In this document: piece after piece, positions 1-10,426 of the stretch | Layout: every line of letters starts with the position of its first letter | Numbering within the stretch: the stretch's first letter is position 1 | Assembly (NCBI RefSeq): GCF_020526085.1 | Contig: NZ_CP084874.1 | Location: forward strand, 4,092,001-4,156,000 | Direction: 5' to 3' | DNA length: 64,000 nt | DNA from: Klebsiella africana | Lineage (GTDB): Bacteria; Pseudomonadota; Gammaproteobacteria; Enterobacterales; Enterobacteriaceae | Notes under the pieces: generated by a model | Databases searched by the model: none | What the model was told of the DNA's origin: nothing | What the model saw: only the letters and a program-made list of their open reading frames with translations | Made by a program: the position numbers and the translations under genes

Positions 1-653
1 CCGCGACCCTGAAGACCGCGCCCGGCTCGCAGGCGGCCTACTCTAATCTGGCCTTCGATTTACTGGCGGACGCGCTCTCCACCGCCGCCGGCAAACCTTA
101 TCCGCAGCTGTTTGAAGAGCAGATCACCCGGCCGCTGGGGATGAAGGACACCACCTTTACCCCGTCACCGGATCAGTGCCAGCGGCTGATGATCCCGGAA
201 AAAGGCGCCAGCCCGTGCAATAACACCCTGGCGGCGATCGGCAGCGGCGGAGTCTACTCGACGCCGGGGGATATGATGCGCTGGATGCAGCAGTTCCTGT
301 CATCCGATTTCTATACCCGCAGCCAGCAGGCCGACCGGATGCAGACGCTGATTTATCAGCGTAACCAGCTGACCCGAGTGATTGGTATGGACGTACCGGG
401 CCGCGCCGACGCGCTGGGCCTCGGCTGGGTGTATATGAAGCCGAAGAACGGCCATCCGGGAATTATTCAGAAAACCGGCGGCGGCGGCGGGTTTATCACC
501 TATATGGCGATGAATCCGCAGGCTAACGTCGGCGCTTTTGTGGTGGTGACCCGCTCGCCGTTAACCCGCTTCAACAATATGAGCGACGGCATCAACGATC
601 TGGTCAGCGAGCTGAGCGGCGCGCAGCCCAACATGCAGACGGCCAGTCAGTAA
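1..653 (+). CDS. ampH: AmpH, D-alanyl-D-alanine carboxypeptidase/endopeptidase (3' part)
   Basis: The reading frame is open from base 3, so the gene enters from the left edge; about 216 C-terminal residues are present, against about 385 for the full family. AmpH is a class C beta-lactamase-like penicillin-binding protein that trims peptidoglycan peptides in the periplasm. Visible are the Y-S-N motif (YSNLAF, near base 40) and the K-T-G motif followed by a glycine run (QKTGGGGG, near base 470). The SxxK serine and the signal peptide lie outside the window. The gene is followed by hemB in the same orientation, the arrangement I recall from E. coli. Confidence 0.9.
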   Translation, partial: ATLKTAPGSQAAYSNLAFDLLADALSTAAGKPYPQLFEEQITRPLGMKDTTFTPSPDQCQRLMIPEKGASPCNNTLAAIGSGGVYSTPGDMMRWMQQFLSSDFYTRSQQADRMQTLIYQRNQLTRVIGMDVPGRADALGLGWVYMKPKNGHPGIIQKTGGGGGFITYMAMNPQANVGAFVVVTRSPLTRFNNMSDGINDLVSELSGAQPNMQTASQ

Positions 654-759
654 GCCCGAGGGAGGTTTCGCCGATGCGACATAACGATCGTTTTGGCGAA
701 ACATCCCGCTGCCATTTCAGTTACACTACCGTCTTTCATTTCACAAAATCAGGCAAACC

Positions 760-1734
760 ATGACAGATTTAATCACTCGCCCCCGCCGCCTGCGTCAATC
801 CGCTGCGCTGCGCGCCCTGTTTGAAGAGACAACACTGAGTTTGAACGACCTGGTGTTGCCGATCTTTGTTGAAGAAGAAATTGATGATTACAAAGCGATC
901 GAGGCCATGCCCGGCGTGATGCGCATTCCGGAAAAATATCTGGCGCGCGAGATCGAACGCATCGCCAACGCCGGGATCCGCTCGGTGATGACCTTTGGTA
1001 TTTCTCATCACACCGATGCCACCGGCAGCGATACCTGGAATGAAAATGGTCTGGTGGCGCGTATGTCGCGGATCTGTAAGTCCACGGTGCCGGAGATGAT
1101 CGTCATGTCCGATACCTGCTTCTGCGAATACACCTCCCACGGCCACTGCGGCGTGCTGTGCGACCATGGGGTGGATAACGACGCGACTCTGGAAAACCTC
1201 GGCAAGCAGGCCGTTGTCGCTGCCGCCGCGGGCGCAGATTTCATCGCCCCTTCCGCCGCGATGGACGGTCAGGTACAGGCTATTCGCCGCTCGCTGGATG
1301 CCGCCGGCTTCACCAATACGGCGATCATGTCCTACTCGACCAAGTTCGCCTCCTCCTTCTACGGCCCGTTCCGCGAAGCGGCCGGTACCGCGCTGAAGGG
1401 CGATCGGAAAACCTATCAGATGAGCCCGATGAACCGCCGGGAGGCCATTCGCGAGTCGCTGCTCGATGAAGCCCAGGGCGCCGACTGCCTGATGGTGAAA
1501 CCGGCTGGCGCCTACCTGGATATTCTGCGTGATATCCGCGAACGCAGCGATCTGCCGCTCGGCGCCTATCAGGTCAGCGGGGAGTACGCGATGATTAAAT
1601 TTGCTGCCCAGGCGGGCGCTATCGATGAAGAGAAAGTGGTTCTGGAAAGCCTCGGCGCTATCAAACGCGCGGGCGCCGACCTGATCTTCAGCTATTTCGC
1701 CCTCGATCTGGCCGAGAAAAAAATTCTCCGTTAA
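760..1734 (+). CDS. hemB: Delta-aminolevulinic acid dehydratase (porphobilinogen synthase)
   Basis: This cytoplasmic enzyme condenses two 5-aminolevulinate molecules to porphobilinogen, the second committed step of haem and sirohaem synthesis. The protein is 324 aa, the usual length. The zinc-binding cysteine cluster ([15 protein letters not shown]120, C122, C130) is present. So are the two active-site lysines: K195 in SYSTKFAS, and the Schiff-base K247 in MVKPAGAY. The start is chosen at [12 protein letters not shown], the known N-terminus of enterobacterial HemB. The gene appears monocistronic, with REP repeats directly downstream. A 359-aa antisense open frame over it is a codon-bias shadow. 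Confidence 0.98.
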   Translation: MTDLITRPRRLRQSAALRALFEETTLSLNDLVLPIFVEEEIDDYKAIEAMPGVMRIPEKYLAREIERIANAGIRSVMTFGISHHTDATGSDTWNENGLVARMSRICKSTVPEMIVMSDTCFCEYTSHGHCGVLCDHGVDNDATLENLGKQAVVAAAAGADFIAPSAAMDGQVQAIRRSLDAAGFTNTAIMSYSTKFASSFYGPFREAAGTALKGDRKTYQMSPMNRREAIRESLLDEAQGADCLMVKPAGAYLDILRDIRERSDLPLGAYQVSGEYAMIKFAAQAGAIDEEKVVLESLGAIKRAGADLIFSYFALDLAEKKILR

Positions 1735-1739
1735 ACCCG

Positions 1740-2215
1740 CCCCCCCGGTTGCGCTGCGCTTACCGGGGCCCGCAGCCCCATCCCGCATGTAGGCCGGGTC
1801 AGGCGCAGCCGCCACCCGGCACAAAAACGTCTCCCTACCCGTTGCCATTGCCCGGCGGCGCTGACGCTTGCGCGGGCCTACGAGCTTGCCGGGCCCGCAG
1901 CCCCATCCCGCATGTAGGCCGGGTCAGGCGCAGCCGCCACCCGGCACAAAAACGTCTCCCTACCCGTTGCCATTGCCCGGCGGCGCTGACGCTTGCGCGG
2001 GCCTACGAGCTTGCCGGGCCCGCAGCCCCATCCCGCATGTAGGCCGGGTCAGGCGCAGCCGCCACCCGGCACAAAAACGTCTCCCTACCCGTTGCCATTG
2101 CCCGGCGGCGCTGACGCTTGCGCGGGCCTACGAACTTGCCGGGCCCGCAGCCCCATCCCGCATGTAGGCCGGGTCAGGCGCAGCCGCCACCCGGCGCAAA
2201 AACGGCTCCCTATCC
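1740..2215. repeat. 125-bp tandem array of REP/BIME units
   Basis: The motif CATGTAGGCCGGGTCAGGCG recurs at 1786, 1911, 2036 and 2161, an exact 125-bp period. That gives three full units plus a degenerate fourth that diverges near 2200. Each unit carries two oppositely oriented GC-rich palindromes (GTAGGCCGGGTCAGGCGCAG...CACCCGGC and GCCCGGCGGCGCTGACGC...GGGCCTAC), the signature of a bacterial interspersed mosaic element. The units are almost identical, which suggests recent expansion or gene conversion. The array fills the gap between hemB and the next gene. Open frames inside it are repeat artefacts. Confidence 0.92.
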
Positions 2216-2310
2216 GTCGTCTCCCCCGCTGCGACCGAAACTTCACTCAACTGTAATCTGAACGACATCTCCACCTTCTACTGTCTGGGCAGGACGGAGG
2301 AGGAGCCACT

Positions 2311-4029
2311 ATGTTTAGTCTCGACAACGTACTCGATGACCTGTGGCCTCAGGCGAGGCCCGCCCCCTGGCAAAAGAAACTGTTAAAAAAGCTATTTTAT
2401 GAGGAAGAGTTTCAACAATTTGCCGACCGTCACCGCCACCTGAAGGGGCTTGATACGGTCGAACAGGTGCTGGAATACCTCAATATCCGCTGCGCCATCC
2501 CGGCGCACGATCTCGAACAAATCCCCGAATATGGCCCGCTGGTCATTATCGCCAACCACCCCACCGGCACCCTCGACGGCCTGGCGCTCCTGTATGCGGT
2601 ATCCCGCGTGCGCCGCGATGTCAAAGTGGTCACCAACCGCATGCTCACCCATCTTGAGCCCCTGAGCTCGCTATTTATCCCGGTGGATAATATTCATGGC
2701 CGCACCGCTAAAGCGGCGCTGCAGCAGATGGACCAGCAGCTGCAGGCCGGCGGGGTGCTGATTTTCTTCCCGGCGGGGGAAGTCTCACGCCTCACCCGTC
2801 GCGGCATCCGCGATAAAAAATGGCACTCGGGCTTTATTAAGCTGGCGGCAAAATATCGCGCCCCGCTGCTGCCAGCATGGATTAACGCCCACAACAGCGC
2901 CCTGTTTTACGCCAGTACGCTGGTATCTGACAACCTGCCGCTGCTCCTGCTGATGCAGCAGATGTTTCGCCGGCGCAACAGCAACTTGCCGGTGCGCATC
3001 GGCCAGCAGATCCCCTGGTCGAACTGGTTCGATGCGCAATCCAGCGCTCGCGAGCTTACCGGCCGCTGCTATCAACACCTTGAACAGCTGCGCAAAGGGC
3101 TGCCGGGGCGGTTTAAAACCGAAAGCGCCATCGCCCGTCCGGAAGACCGGGCGCTGCTCAAACGCGAACTGCACAAGGCCGAATGCCTGGGCCGCACCGC
3201 CGATGGCAAAGTGATTTACCTCTGGCAGCGCAACGGCCAGGAGGACGCGCCGCTGCTGCGCGAGCTGGGACGCCTACGGGAAATCGCTTTCCGCGCGGTC
3301 GGGGAAGGCAGCGGCAAACGGCGGGATATCGACGGGTATGACGACGACTATCTGCATCTGATCCTGTGGGATGAAGAAGACCTCGAGATCGTCGGCGCTT
3401 ACCGCTTTATGCCGACGGCCATCCAGCTGGCAAAGCGCGGCCTGGAGGGGATCTACAGTTACAGTCTGTTCCATTACGACGGGCGGATGGACGATGTCCT
3501 GCAGCACGGCATTGAGCTGGGGCGCAGCTTTATCCAGCCGCGCTACTGGGGGCGTCGCGGGCTGGACTACCTGTGGTCCGGCATCGGCGCTTATCTGGCG
3601 CGCTATCCGCACTATCGCTATCTGTTTGGTCCGGTGTCGATTTCTGGCGGGTTGCCGCCCGCCGCCCGCGATCTGCTGGTGGCATTCTACCGGCTGTGGT
3701 TCCCGGCGACGCATCCGCTGGCGGAGTCGCGTCGCCCATATCCGGCGTCGCTGCCCGACGTGCTGGCGCAGTTTGGCGGGGAGGATTACAACGACGACCT
3801 GACCCGGCTGAAGTCCCTGCTCGGCAACCTCGGCTGCGCGATCCCGCCGCTGTATAAGCAGTACTCGGAAGTGTGCGAGCCGGGCGGCGTGCAGTTTATC
3901 GATTTCGGCAGCGATCCGGATTTCAATAACTGCGTGGATGGTCTGGTGCTGGTGGATCTCACCTACCTGAAGGCCAATCGCTACCAGCGCTATATTGGCG
4001 TGCATTTGGATACGCAAAAATCGGCATAA
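2311..4029 (+). CDS. Bifunctional PlsC-type / GNAT-type acyltransferase, OlsF-like ornithine lipid synthase
   Basis: The protein is 572 aa with two acyltransferase regions. The N-terminal part (roughly residues 60-260) is of the PlsC/lysophospholipid type, with NHPTGTLDG for the HX4-5D catalytic motif and FPAGEVSR as the second block. The C-terminal part (about 300-560) resembles the OlsB/hemolysin-type N-acyltransferase fold (LREIAFRAVGEGSG, DLEIVGAYRF). This order matches OlsF, which makes ornithine lipids by N-acylating ornithine and then O-acylating the lyso-lipid, known from Serratia and Flavobacterium. Start ATG follows a GGAGGAGGAG-like ribosome site. It stands alone between REP sequences. 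The domain architecture is clear; the ornithine-lipid product is inferred from family knowledge. Confidence 0.75.
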   Translation: MFSLDNVLDDLWPQARPAPWQKKLLKKLFYEEEFQQFADRHRHLKGLDTVEQVLEYLNIRCAIPAHDLEQIPEYGPLVIIANHPTGTLDGLALLYAVSRVRRDVKVVTNRMLTHLEPLSSLFIPVDNIHGRTAKAALQQMDQQLQAGGVLIFFPAGEVSRLTRRGIRDKKWHSGFIKLAAKYRAPLLPAWINAHNSALFYASTLVSDNLPLLLLMQQMFRRRNSNLPVRIGQQIPWSNWFDAQSSARELTGRCYQHLEQLRKGLPGRFKTESAIARPEDRALLKRELHKAECLGRTADGKVIYLWQRNGQEDAPLLRELGRLREIAFRAVGEGSGKRRDIDGYDDDYLHLILWDEEDLEIVGAYRFMPTAIQLAKRGLEGIYSYSLFHYDGRMDDVLQHGIELGRSFIQPRYWGRRGLDYLWSGIGAYLARYPHYRYLFGPVSISGGLPPAARDLLVAFYRLWFPATHPLAESRRPYPASLPDVLAQFGGEDYNDDLTRLKSLLGNLGCAIPPLYKQYSEVCEPGGVQFIDFGSDPDFNNCVDGLVLVDLTYLKANRYQRYIGVHLDTQKSA

Positions 4030-4030
4030 A

Positions 4031-4186
4031 CGCTTTTCCCGGCTTGCGGCGCGTTGCGCCTTAGCCGGGCTACAGTTCACCGTTTCCGACGGATCGGTAG
4101 CCCGCGCCGCCTCCGGGAATCTGCGGGCAATGCAGCATCCGCTTTTCTCCGCGGCTCGCAGCTGATGCCTTAACCGGCTACAAGCC
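4031..4186. repeat. REP-like palindromic sequence between the OlsF-like gene and tauD
   Basis: The gap between the convergent OlsF-like gene and tauD holds GC-rich inverted segments (CCCGGCTTGCGGCGCGTTGCGCCTTAGCCGGGCTAC and a second, partly degenerate GTAGCCCGCGCCGCCTCCGGG). They resemble the REP units elsewhere in the window. No separate T-rich intrinsic terminator is evident. Confidence 0.5.
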
Positions 4187-5038
4187 TTACCCCGCCCGGT
4201 AATACGGCTTATCGCCGAGGATCGTCGCCCGGTGCATGATCCGCCGCTGCGGCAGATAGTCGGCGTTGGCGTAATGCTGGGTCACCCGGTTATCCCAGAT
4301 AGCGACATCGTTCGGCTGCCAGCGCCAGCGCACCTGAAACTCCGGTTTAGTGACATGAGCAAACAGGAAGTTCAGCAGCGCTGCGCTCTCTTTCTCACTC
4401 ACCTCGACAATTCGCGTGGTAAAGCCTTCATTAACGAACAGCGCCTGCTTGCCGGTCACCGGGTGGGTACGCACTACCGGATGCAGCAGCGGCGGATGCT
4501 TCTCCACCGCTTCCTGCCAGCGCCGATGCTCGGCTTCGGTTTTGTTGTACTTATACTCCTGGAACGATTTGCGGAAATCGTGTTCGGCGTGCAGGCCACT
4601 CAGTAGCTGCCGGAAGGGTTCTGACAGCGCTTCCCAGGCGGCGATGCCGCTGGTCCACAGGGTGTCCCCGCCGGTCGCCGGCAGCTCTTTCGCCGCCAGA
4701 ATGGCGCCGGCGGGCGGCGTGTCGATAAAGGTGACATCGGTATGCCAGTTGTCATTATCCGGCGGATTATCGTTGTGGGTATCGAGGACGATAATCTCCT
4801 CCACGCCGGGGGCGTGAGGGTAGACCGGATGGATATGCAGGTCGCCAAACCGCAGCGCCAGGTCGCGCTGTTGCGCCGGGGTGATATTCTGCTCGCGCAG
4901 GAATACCACCTGATGACGCAGCACCGCGTGATACAGCTGTTCAAACTGGTTGTCGCTCAGCGGACGGGTTAAATCCGCCCCGCTCACCTGCGCGCCAATA
5001 TACGGCCCCAGCGGGGTAATGCTCAGACGTTCACTCAT
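4187..5038 (-). CDS. tauD: Taurine dioxygenase TauD
   Basis: This Fe(II)/2-oxoglutarate-dependent dioxygenase hydroxylates taurine, which breaks down to sulfite and aminoacetaldehyde so that taurine can serve as a sulfur source. It is 283 aa, the normal length. The facial-triad HxD is in DNWHTDVTF, and the C-terminal block [12 protein letters not shown] with [12 protein letters not shown] holds the distal histidine and 2-oxoglutarate-binding arginine. It is the last gene of tauABCD; its ATG overlaps the tauC stop (ATGA), implying translational coupling. Expression under sulfate limitation by CysB/Cbl is family knowledge; I did not identify a Cbl site. Confidence 0.97.
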   Translation of the reverse strand: MSERLSITPLGPYIGAQVSGADLTRPLSDNQFEQLYHAVLRHQVVFLREQNITPAQQRDLALRFGDLHIHPVYPHAPGVEEIIVLDTHNDNPPDNDNWHTDVTFIDTPPAGAILAAKELPATGGDTLWTSGIAAWEALSEPFRQLLSGLHAEHDFRKSFQEYKYNKTEAEHRRWQEAVEKHPPLLHPVVRTHPVTGKQALFVNEGFTTRIVEVSEKESAALLNFLFAHVTKPEFQVRWRWQPNDVAIWDNRVTQHYANADYLPQRRIMHRATILGDKPYYRAG

Positions 5039-5862
5039 TGTACTTCTCCATGCCAGGGCGTCAGGCGCCGCTGCAGCGCGCGCAGACCCAGTTCCAGTAA
5101 AAAGGCGATAATAGCAATCACCGCGATCCCCGCCAGCACCACATCGGTGGCGAGAAACTCGCCGGCAGACTGCACCATAAACCCTAATCCGCGGGTGGCG
5201 GCGATCAGCTCAGCGGCCACCAGCGTTGACCAGCCCACCCCGAGACCAATGCGCAGCCCGGTGAGGATCTCCGGCAGCGCGCCGGGCAGGATCACCAGCC
5301 ACAGCACCTGCGCCCGGCTGGCGCCCAGCGAACGGGCAGCGCGAATGCGCACCTGCTGCGCGCTTTTTACCCCCGCCAGCGCTGACATGGCTACCGGCGC
5401 GAAAATCGCCAGGTAGATCAGCAGGATCTTCGAGGTTTCACCGATGCCAAACCAGATCACCATCAGCGGTAGGTAGGCCAGCGGCGGCACCGGACGATAG
5501 AGTTCGATCAGCGGGTCGAGGATCCCGCGCACCGTCGAGTTGAGCCCCATGGCGATCCCCACCGGTACGCCAATAAGCACTGCCGCCAGCAGGGCGATGA
5601 CGATCCGCGTCAGGCTCGCCGCCAGATGCTGCCAGAGCGTCGCATCCATAAAGCCCTGCGGCCCGGCGATGGTGATAAGCTTTTGCAGTACCTGGCCCGG
5701 CGGCGGCAGAAACAGCGGACTAATCAGCTGCAGCGCCGCGACCGCCCACCAGACGGCCAGCAATACCGCCAGAGTCGCCACGCTGAGGGTGAGCTGACGG
5801 GAGAGCGGCCAGCGCCACTTCAGCGTCGTCTGACGCGGTTTGTCGTTCAGTACCACGCTCAT
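5035..5862 (-). CDS. tauC: Taurine ABC transporter permease TauC
   Basis: Inner-membrane permease of the taurine importer, 275 aa, in the SsuC/TauC branch of the BPD transporter family. After a basic cytoplasmic N-terminus there are about six hydrophobic segments. The EAA-type loop that contacts the ATPase is visible as [25 protein letters not shown]. The gene overlaps tauB upstream and tauD downstream by four bases each, so the three are translated from one message. Confidence 0.96.
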   Translation of the reverse strand: MSVVLNDKPRQTTLKWRWPLSRQLTLSVATLAVLLAVWWAVAALQLISPLFLPPPGQVLQKLITIAGPQGFMDATLWQHLAASLTRIVIALLAAVLIGVPVGIAMGLNSTVRGILDPLIELYRPVPPLAYLPLMVIWFGIGETSKILLIYLAIFAPVAMSALAGVKSAQQVRIRAARSLGASRAQVLWLVILPGALPEILTGLRIGLGVGWSTLVAAELIAATRGLGFMVQSAGEFLATDVVLAGIAVIAIIAFLLELGLRALQRRLTPWHGEVQ

Positions 5863-6626
5863 GAGAAAGCCTCCCGTTGGTCAAACACCCGGCTCAGAAT
5901 GTATTCCCGCTGTTCAATAAACCGCGGGTCGGATTTGATGCTGCGGCAGGATTCGCCCGCGACAAAGCGACGGCTGAAATCAAGCGGCAGCCGCTCCACC
6001 ACCCGTCCCGGCCCCGGCGACAGCAGCACCAGCTCGGTGGCCATAAAGATGGCCTCTTCAATGTCATGAGTGATCAGCAGCACCTGTTTGCCGGTCTCAT
6101 GCCACAGTTTCAGCAGTAATGTCTGCATCTGCTCGCGGGTAAAGGCGTCAAGCGCGCCGAAGGGCTCATCCAGCAGCAACAGCTGCGGATTCGCCGCCAG
6201 CGCCCGGGCGATGCCCACCCGCTGGCGTTGACCGCCGGACAGCTGCCAGATAAAGCGTTTTTCCGCCCCTTCGAGACCCACCTTCTTCAGCATCTGCGCC
6301 GCCGCTTGCCGGCGCTGCGCTTTATCCACGCCCGCCAGCTGGAGGCCCAGCGCCACGTTATCCTGCACATTGCGCCACGGCAGCAGGCCTTCGTTCTGGA
6401 AGACCACGCCGCGCTCTGCGCCCGGCCCGGTCACCCGCTGACCTTCAAGGGTGATGCTGCCGTGCTGATAGGGCACGAATCCGGCAATCAGGTTCAGCAG
6501 GGTGGTTTTACCGCAGCCCGAGGGCCCCAGCACCACCAGCAGCTCCCCACTCTCCAGCGTCAGGTTGATATCCGCCAGCGCCGGTTTACCGCCGTAGTCG
6601 GCGGAAAGATGCGAGATTTGCAGCAT
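5859..6626 (-). CDS. tauB: Taurine ABC transporter ATP-binding protein TauB
   Basis: The 255-aa ATPase powers taurine uptake with TauA and TauC. Walker A ([17 protein letters not shown]) is near residue 35, the Q-loop ([14 protein letters not shown]) near 75, the ABC signature ([15 protein letters not shown]) near 129 and Walker B ([12 protein letters not shown]) near 150. The switch histidine is in [10 protein letters not shown]. It starts 11 bp after tauA and overlaps tauC by four bases. Confidence 0.97.
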   Translation of the reverse strand: MLQISHLSADYGGKPALADINLTLESGELLVVLGPSGCGKTTLLNLIAGFVPYQHGSITLEGQRVTGPGAERGVVFQNEGLLPWRNVQDNVALGLQLAGVDKAQRRQAAAQMLKKVGLEGAEKRFIWQLSGGQRQRVGIARALAANPQLLLLDEPFGALDAFTREQMQTLLLKLWHETGKQVLLITHDIEEAIFMATELVLLSPGPGRVVERLPLDFSRRFVAGESCRSIKSDPRFIEQREYILSRVFDQREAFS

Positions 6627-6637
6627 CGCCGCCTCCT

Positions 6638-7600
6638 TTACTTCACGAAACGGTCAGTGACGTACTGACGATAATCAGTTCCCGCCGCGGGCACTTTGCC
6701 CTGCTCTTTCAGGAAGCGCGCGGTATCGACGATGGCCTGATTGACCGGGCCATTCAGCGCCTGCGCCTGCTCAGCGGCGGTCAGGTAGGTGTTCCCCTTC
6801 ACCAGCCCGGGGACATCGGCTTCTGGTACCCCGCTCAGGCGCGCCAGCTTGCTGATGTTGTCCGGCTGTTTCAGCCATGCCTCCGGGTTGGCGATGTAGG
6901 GCTGCTGGGCGTCGATGGCGCTTTTAGCAAACGCTTTGACGATCTCCGGATGCTGCTCGGCGAAGTCCTTACGGACCACCCAGACGTCAAGCGTCGGCGC
7001 GCCCCACTCACCAACCTGGGAAGAATCGGTCAGCACCTTGCCCTCTTTTTCCAGTTCGTTAACCGCTGGCGCCCAAACGTAAGCGCCATCGATATCCCCG
7101 CGCTGCCAGGCGGCGATGATCGCTGGCGGCTGCAGGTTAATAATCTGTACCTGGCCCGGCTTGATGCCCCAGTGTTTGAGTGCCGACAGCAGGCTGTAGT
7201 GGGTGGTGGAGATAAACGGCACGGCGATGCGCTTGCCGATCAGATCTTCCGGTTTGCTGATGCTTTTCTTCACCACCAGCGCTTCGGAGTTGCCGAGCTT
7301 TGAGGCAAGCAGGAACACTTCGATCGGCACCTGCTGACTGGCGGCCACCGCCAGCGGGCTGGAGCCGATATTGCCGATCTGCACATCGCCGGAGGCCAGG
7401 GCGCGCACCACGCTGGCACCGCTGTCGAATTTCCGCCAGTCGACGGTCGCCCCGCTGGTTTTGGCGAAGGTGTTGTCCGCCTGGGCGACTTTCGCCGGCT
7501 CAGCGGAGGTTTGATACGCCACGGTCACGTTGACCGCCTGCGCCTGGAAGGCGGCAACAGCCAGCGCCGCCAGAAGAGTAATTCGCGATGTGAATGCCAT
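6638..7600 (-). CDS. tauA: Taurine-binding periplasmic protein TauA
   Basis: Substrate-binding protein of the taurine ABC importer, 320 aa. A cleavable signal peptide ends near residue 22 ([14 protein letters not shown]). The mature protein has the type II periplasmic fold of the SsuA/TauA family, with features such as [18 protein letters not shown] and [17 protein letters not shown]. It is the first gene of tauABCD on the minus strand. The 224-bp upstream gap should hold the operon promoter and sulfur-starvation control sites, plus one REP unit next to mmuM. Confidence 0.96.
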   Translation of the reverse strand: MAFTSRITLLAALAVAAFQAQAVNVTVAYQTSAEPAKVAQADNTFAKTSGATVDWRKFDSGASVVRALASGDVQIGNIGSSPLAVAASQQVPIEVFLLASKLGNSEALVVKKSISKPEDLIGKRIAVPFISTTHYSLLSALKHWGIKPGQVQIINLQPPAIIAAWQRGDIDGAYVWAPAVNELEKEGKVLTDSSQVGEWGAPTLDVWVVRKDFAEQHPEIVKAFAKSAIDAQQPYIANPEAWLKQPDNISKLARLSGVPEADVPGLVKGNTYLTAAEQAQALNGPVNQAIVDTARFLKEQGKVPAAGTDYRQYVTDRFVK

Positions 7601-7784
7601 AATGTCTGCTTCCCCTGAGTTGTTATAGGTGCAGTATTTCCGGCAACAGGATGGAGATGAAGTAATTAAAAATTCTGGCTAATAGCGAATCGTTTTTAGA
7701 ACAAAAGCGGGAAAGGATAGTTGGTTTTGAGCGGTGGGTTAGTGGCAGATGGTTGGCGCCGGGTGGTGGAGACGGATCGCGCAA

Positions 7785-7822
7785 AGTGTAGGCCGGGTAA
7801 GCGCAGCGCCACCCGGCAAAAA
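7785..7822. repeat. Single REP palindrome between mmuM and tauA
   Basis: TGTAGGCCGGGTAAGCGCAG followed by CGCCACCCGGCA forms one GC-rich palindrome of the same type as the large arrays in this window. It lies immediately downstream of the mmuM stop codon, where REP units often act as 3' mRNA-stabilising or supercoiling-related elements. Confidence 0.75.
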
Positions 7823-7824
7823 AC

Positions 7825-8757
7825 TCAGCGCTTCGCGTTAAGCGCGGCGATGTCCTTCGGCGTGGTGCGGCAGCAGCCGCCAATCAGCTTCGCCCCGGCC
7901 GCCAGCCACTGCGGCAGATAATCCGCCAGGGTGGCGCTGGCTTCGCCATGATGGTGCCAGGTCTTGCTCACCGCATCATAATGTTCGCCGGAGTTAGGAT
8001 AAACCACCAGCGGCAGGGCCGTAAGGCTGTGCAGATGCGCCAGCGCCGCGGGGGTATTTTCCAGGGCGATACAGTTGATCCCCACCGCCACCACCTGCGG
8101 GTTATCCGCCAGGGCGGCCATCACCTCGCGCAGCGGCGTGCCGTCGCTGAGATGTTCGGCATCGCGCAGCGTAAAGGCGTACCAGGCGCGGGCGCGGGGA
8201 TACTCCTGCAGCAGGGCCGCCAGGGCCTGGATCTCGGCGAAGGACGGCAGGGTTTCACAGGCCAGCAGATCGGCGCCGGCATCCAGCAGCGCTTCGACGC
8301 GCGGGCGGTGGAAGGCCTGGAACTCTGCCGCGCTGCGCTGATAATCACCGCGATACTCCGAGCCATCGGCAAGAAACGCGCCATACGGTCCCACCGAACC
8401 GGCGACCAACAGCGTGCCGGCCTGCGGGTTCTCGGCGAGGTACGCCTCGCGCGCTTTGCGCGCCAGCTCGACGCTTTTGCCGATCAGCGCCCGGGACTGG
8501 GCCTCATCCAGCCCGCGCGCGGCAAAGCCCGCCGGAGTGGCCTGATAGCTGGCGGTGATCGCCACCTGCGCCCCGGCGCGAAAGTAGTCGAGATGCACAT
8601 CGCGGATCAGCTGCGGGTTCTCCAGCAGCACTTTCGCCGACCACAGGCTGTCGGCCAGATCGCAGCCGCGGGCCTCAAGTTCGGTGGCCATGGCGCCGTC
8701 CAGCAGCACGAAAGGCTGGGCGGCAAGCAGGGCGGTAAACGGATTAGTCTGCGACAT
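7825..8757 (-). CDS. mmuM: Homocysteine S-methyltransferase MmuM
   Basis: The enzyme transfers a methyl group from S-methylmethionine (or S-adenosylmethionine) to homocysteine, giving methionine. It is 310 aa. The start region [20 protein letters not shown] is typical. The zinc cysteines lie in [10 protein letters not shown] and in the C-terminal [13 protein letters not shown]. Its start overlaps the end of mmuP by 14 bp, so the permease and enzyme form a two-gene salvage operon for plant-derived S-methylmethionine, with the MetJ boxes upstream of mmuP. Confidence 0.95.
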   Translation of the reverse strand: MSQTNPFTALLAAQPFVLLDGAMATELEARGCDLADSLWSAKVLLENPQLIRDVHLDYFRAGAQVAITASYQATPAGFAARGLDEAQSRALIGKSVELARKAREAYLAENPQAGTLLVAGSVGPYGAFLADGSEYRGDYQRSAAEFQAFHRPRVEALLDAGADLLACETLPSFAEIQALAALLQEYPRARAWYAFTLRDAEHLSDGTPLREVMAALADNPQVVAVGINCIALENTPAALAHLHSLTALPLVVYPNSGEHYDAVSKTWHHHGEASATLADYLPQWLAAGAKLIGGCCRTTPKDIAALNAKR

Positions 8758-10153
8758 GTTGGGGCTCCTGAGTCATATTCCGTGAACGAGTAAGATACCA
8801 GGCACCATAGCACAGGGCCACAAAGGGGATCCCGCACCACAGCGCAATTCTCTGGCTCGGGTCAAAAGCGAGGCCCACGCAGGCCACCAGGCACAGCACA
8901 AACCCCAGCACGGGCACCACCGGATACCAGGGAGCGCGATACTGCAGATCGCTCAGCGCCTTACCCTGCTGCAGATGGCGGCGGCGGAACATAAAGTGCG
9001 AGGCGCAGATGCTCAACCACACCGCCACCACCGCAAAACCGGAGATCGCCGACAGCGCGACAAACACCGTATCGGGCGCCACCACGCTGGAGAACAGCGC
9101 CAGCACGCCGCCCAGCATACTCACCGACAGGGCGGTCACCGGCACGCCCCGTTTATTGACTTTGGCAAAGCAGGCCGGCAGCGTCTTCTCGTTCGACAGC
9201 GACCAAAGCATCCGCCCGGAAGCATACAGGCCGGAGTTAGCCGCCGACAGGATCGCCGTCAGGATCACGAAGTTGAACATGTCCGCCGCATAAGGGATGC
9301 CCACCTTTTCAAACACCAGCACAAAGGGGCTTTTCTCCACCCCCGCCTGCTGCATCGGGATCAGCGCCGCCAGCACAAACACGGTGCCGATAAAGAAAAT
9401 AATCAACCGGGCGATGGTGGTGCGGATGGCGACCGGAATAACCTTATGCGGGTTTTCCGTCTCTCCGGCGGCAATGCCGATAAGCTCCGTCCCGGAGAAG
9501 GCGAAGTTCACCGCCACCATGGTCATCAGGATCGGCAGGCCGCCGTGCGGGAACCAGCCTTCGGCGGTGATATTGTGCAGGCCCGGCGCCGGGGAGCCAT
9601 CCTGCATCGGAATGATGCCGAAAATGGCCGCGCCGCCGAGAATAATAAACGCGATGATGGTGATCACTTTCACCAGCGAGAACCAGAACTCGCCTTCGGC
9701 GAAGAAGCGCGTCGAAATGATATTAAGGCCGAAGATCACTGCGCAGAACACCACGCACCAGATCCAGACCGGCACCTGCGGGAACCAGTACTGCATGCAG
9801 AATCCCGCGGCGGTAAAGCTCGACCCGAGCGCCACCGTCCACGTCAGCCAGTAGAGCCACGCCACGGTATAGCCCGTCGCCGGGCCAAGGTAGCGCGCCG
9901 CGTAAACGTGGAAAGCGCCGGTCTCCGGCATCGCCACTGACAGTTCGCCGAGGCACTGCATCACCAGCCAGACCACCAGGGCGCCAATCAGATACGCCAG
10001 CAGCGTCCCGGCCGCGCCGGTGGTGGAGATGATATAGCCGGTATTAAAGAACAGGCCGGTGCCAATCACGCCGCCAAGCGACAGCATAATCAGATGGCGC
10101 GTTTTCATGGTGCGCTTCAGCTGCCCACCTTGTTGTTGTGTTGTGCTTTGCAT
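8744..10153 (-). CDS. mmuP: S-methylmethionine permease MmuP
   Basis: An amino-acid/APC-family proton symporter of 469 aa with about twelve membrane segments. The family signature follows the N-terminus ([23 protein letters not shown]), and [17 protein letters not shown] lies mid-protein. It sits upstream of and overlaps mmuM, which identifies the substrate as S-methylmethionine. Tandem met boxes about 45 bp before the ATG indicate repression by MetJ-SAM. Confidence 0.93.
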   Translation of the reverse strand: MQSTTQQQGGQLKRTMKTRHLIMLSLGGVIGTGLFFNTGYIISTTGAAGTLLAYLIGALVVWLVMQCLGELSVAMPETGAFHVYAARYLGPATGYTVAWLYWLTWTVALGSSFTAAGFCMQYWFPQVPVWIWCVVFCAVIFGLNIISTRFFAEGEFWFSLVKVITIIAFIILGGAAIFGIIPMQDGSPAPGLHNITAEGWFPHGGLPILMTMVAVNFAFSGTELIGIAAGETENPHKVIPVAIRTTIARLIIFFIGTVFVLAALIPMQQAGVEKSPFVLVFEKVGIPYAADMFNFVILTAILSAANSGLYASGRMLWSLSNEKTLPACFAKVNKRGVPVTALSVSMLGGVLALFSSVVAPDTVFVALSAISGFAVVAVWLSICASHFMFRRRHLQQGKALSDLQYRAPWYPVVPVLGFVLCLVACVGLAFDPSQRIALWCGIPFVALCYGAWYLTRSRNMTQEPQHVAD

Positions 10154-10190
10154 TTTATTTTCTCACGCCAGCCCGCTTGCCCGGGTCATG

Positions 10191-10222
10191 ATGCGTATAA
10201 ACGTATAGACATCTAAACATCC
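10191..10222 (-). promoter_or_regulatory. Tandem MetJ operator (met boxes) of mmuPM
   Basis: Three adjacent 8-mers match the palindromic met box AGACGTCT: AAACGTAT (10199-10206), AGACATCT (10207-10214, 7 of 8) and AAACATCC (10215-10222). A weaker fourth, ATGCGTAT, directly precedes them. MetJ-SAM dimers bind arrays of two or more such boxes cooperatively. The array is about 45 bp upstream of the mmuP start. Confidence 0.8.
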
Positions 10223-10426
10223 AAAAGAAGAAGTGTTATACCGTGCCGCCGCTGAAAAAGCAAAGCCGCTGCACCAGGGCACGCGCCGACAGCGTGCAGC
10301 CTGCCCCATTTTTGCGCAGCGCCAGCGGGCGCACCACGCGCTGATGCCTTATCGCAGCAGACCACGTTCTGGCACTCTCTTTGCAGCCTGTCGTTCAGAA
10401 CCTTTCTATCTGGCGAGGCAACACGT

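Noticed and set aside
769..1848. 359-aa minus-strand frame over hemB
   Set aside because: High-GC codon bias opens the antisense frame; hemB on the plus strand has all catalytic residues.
1749..2256. Overlapping 87-99 aa open frames after hemB
   Set aside because: They are translations of the 125-bp REP units, repeat at the same period, and have no ribosome site or family.
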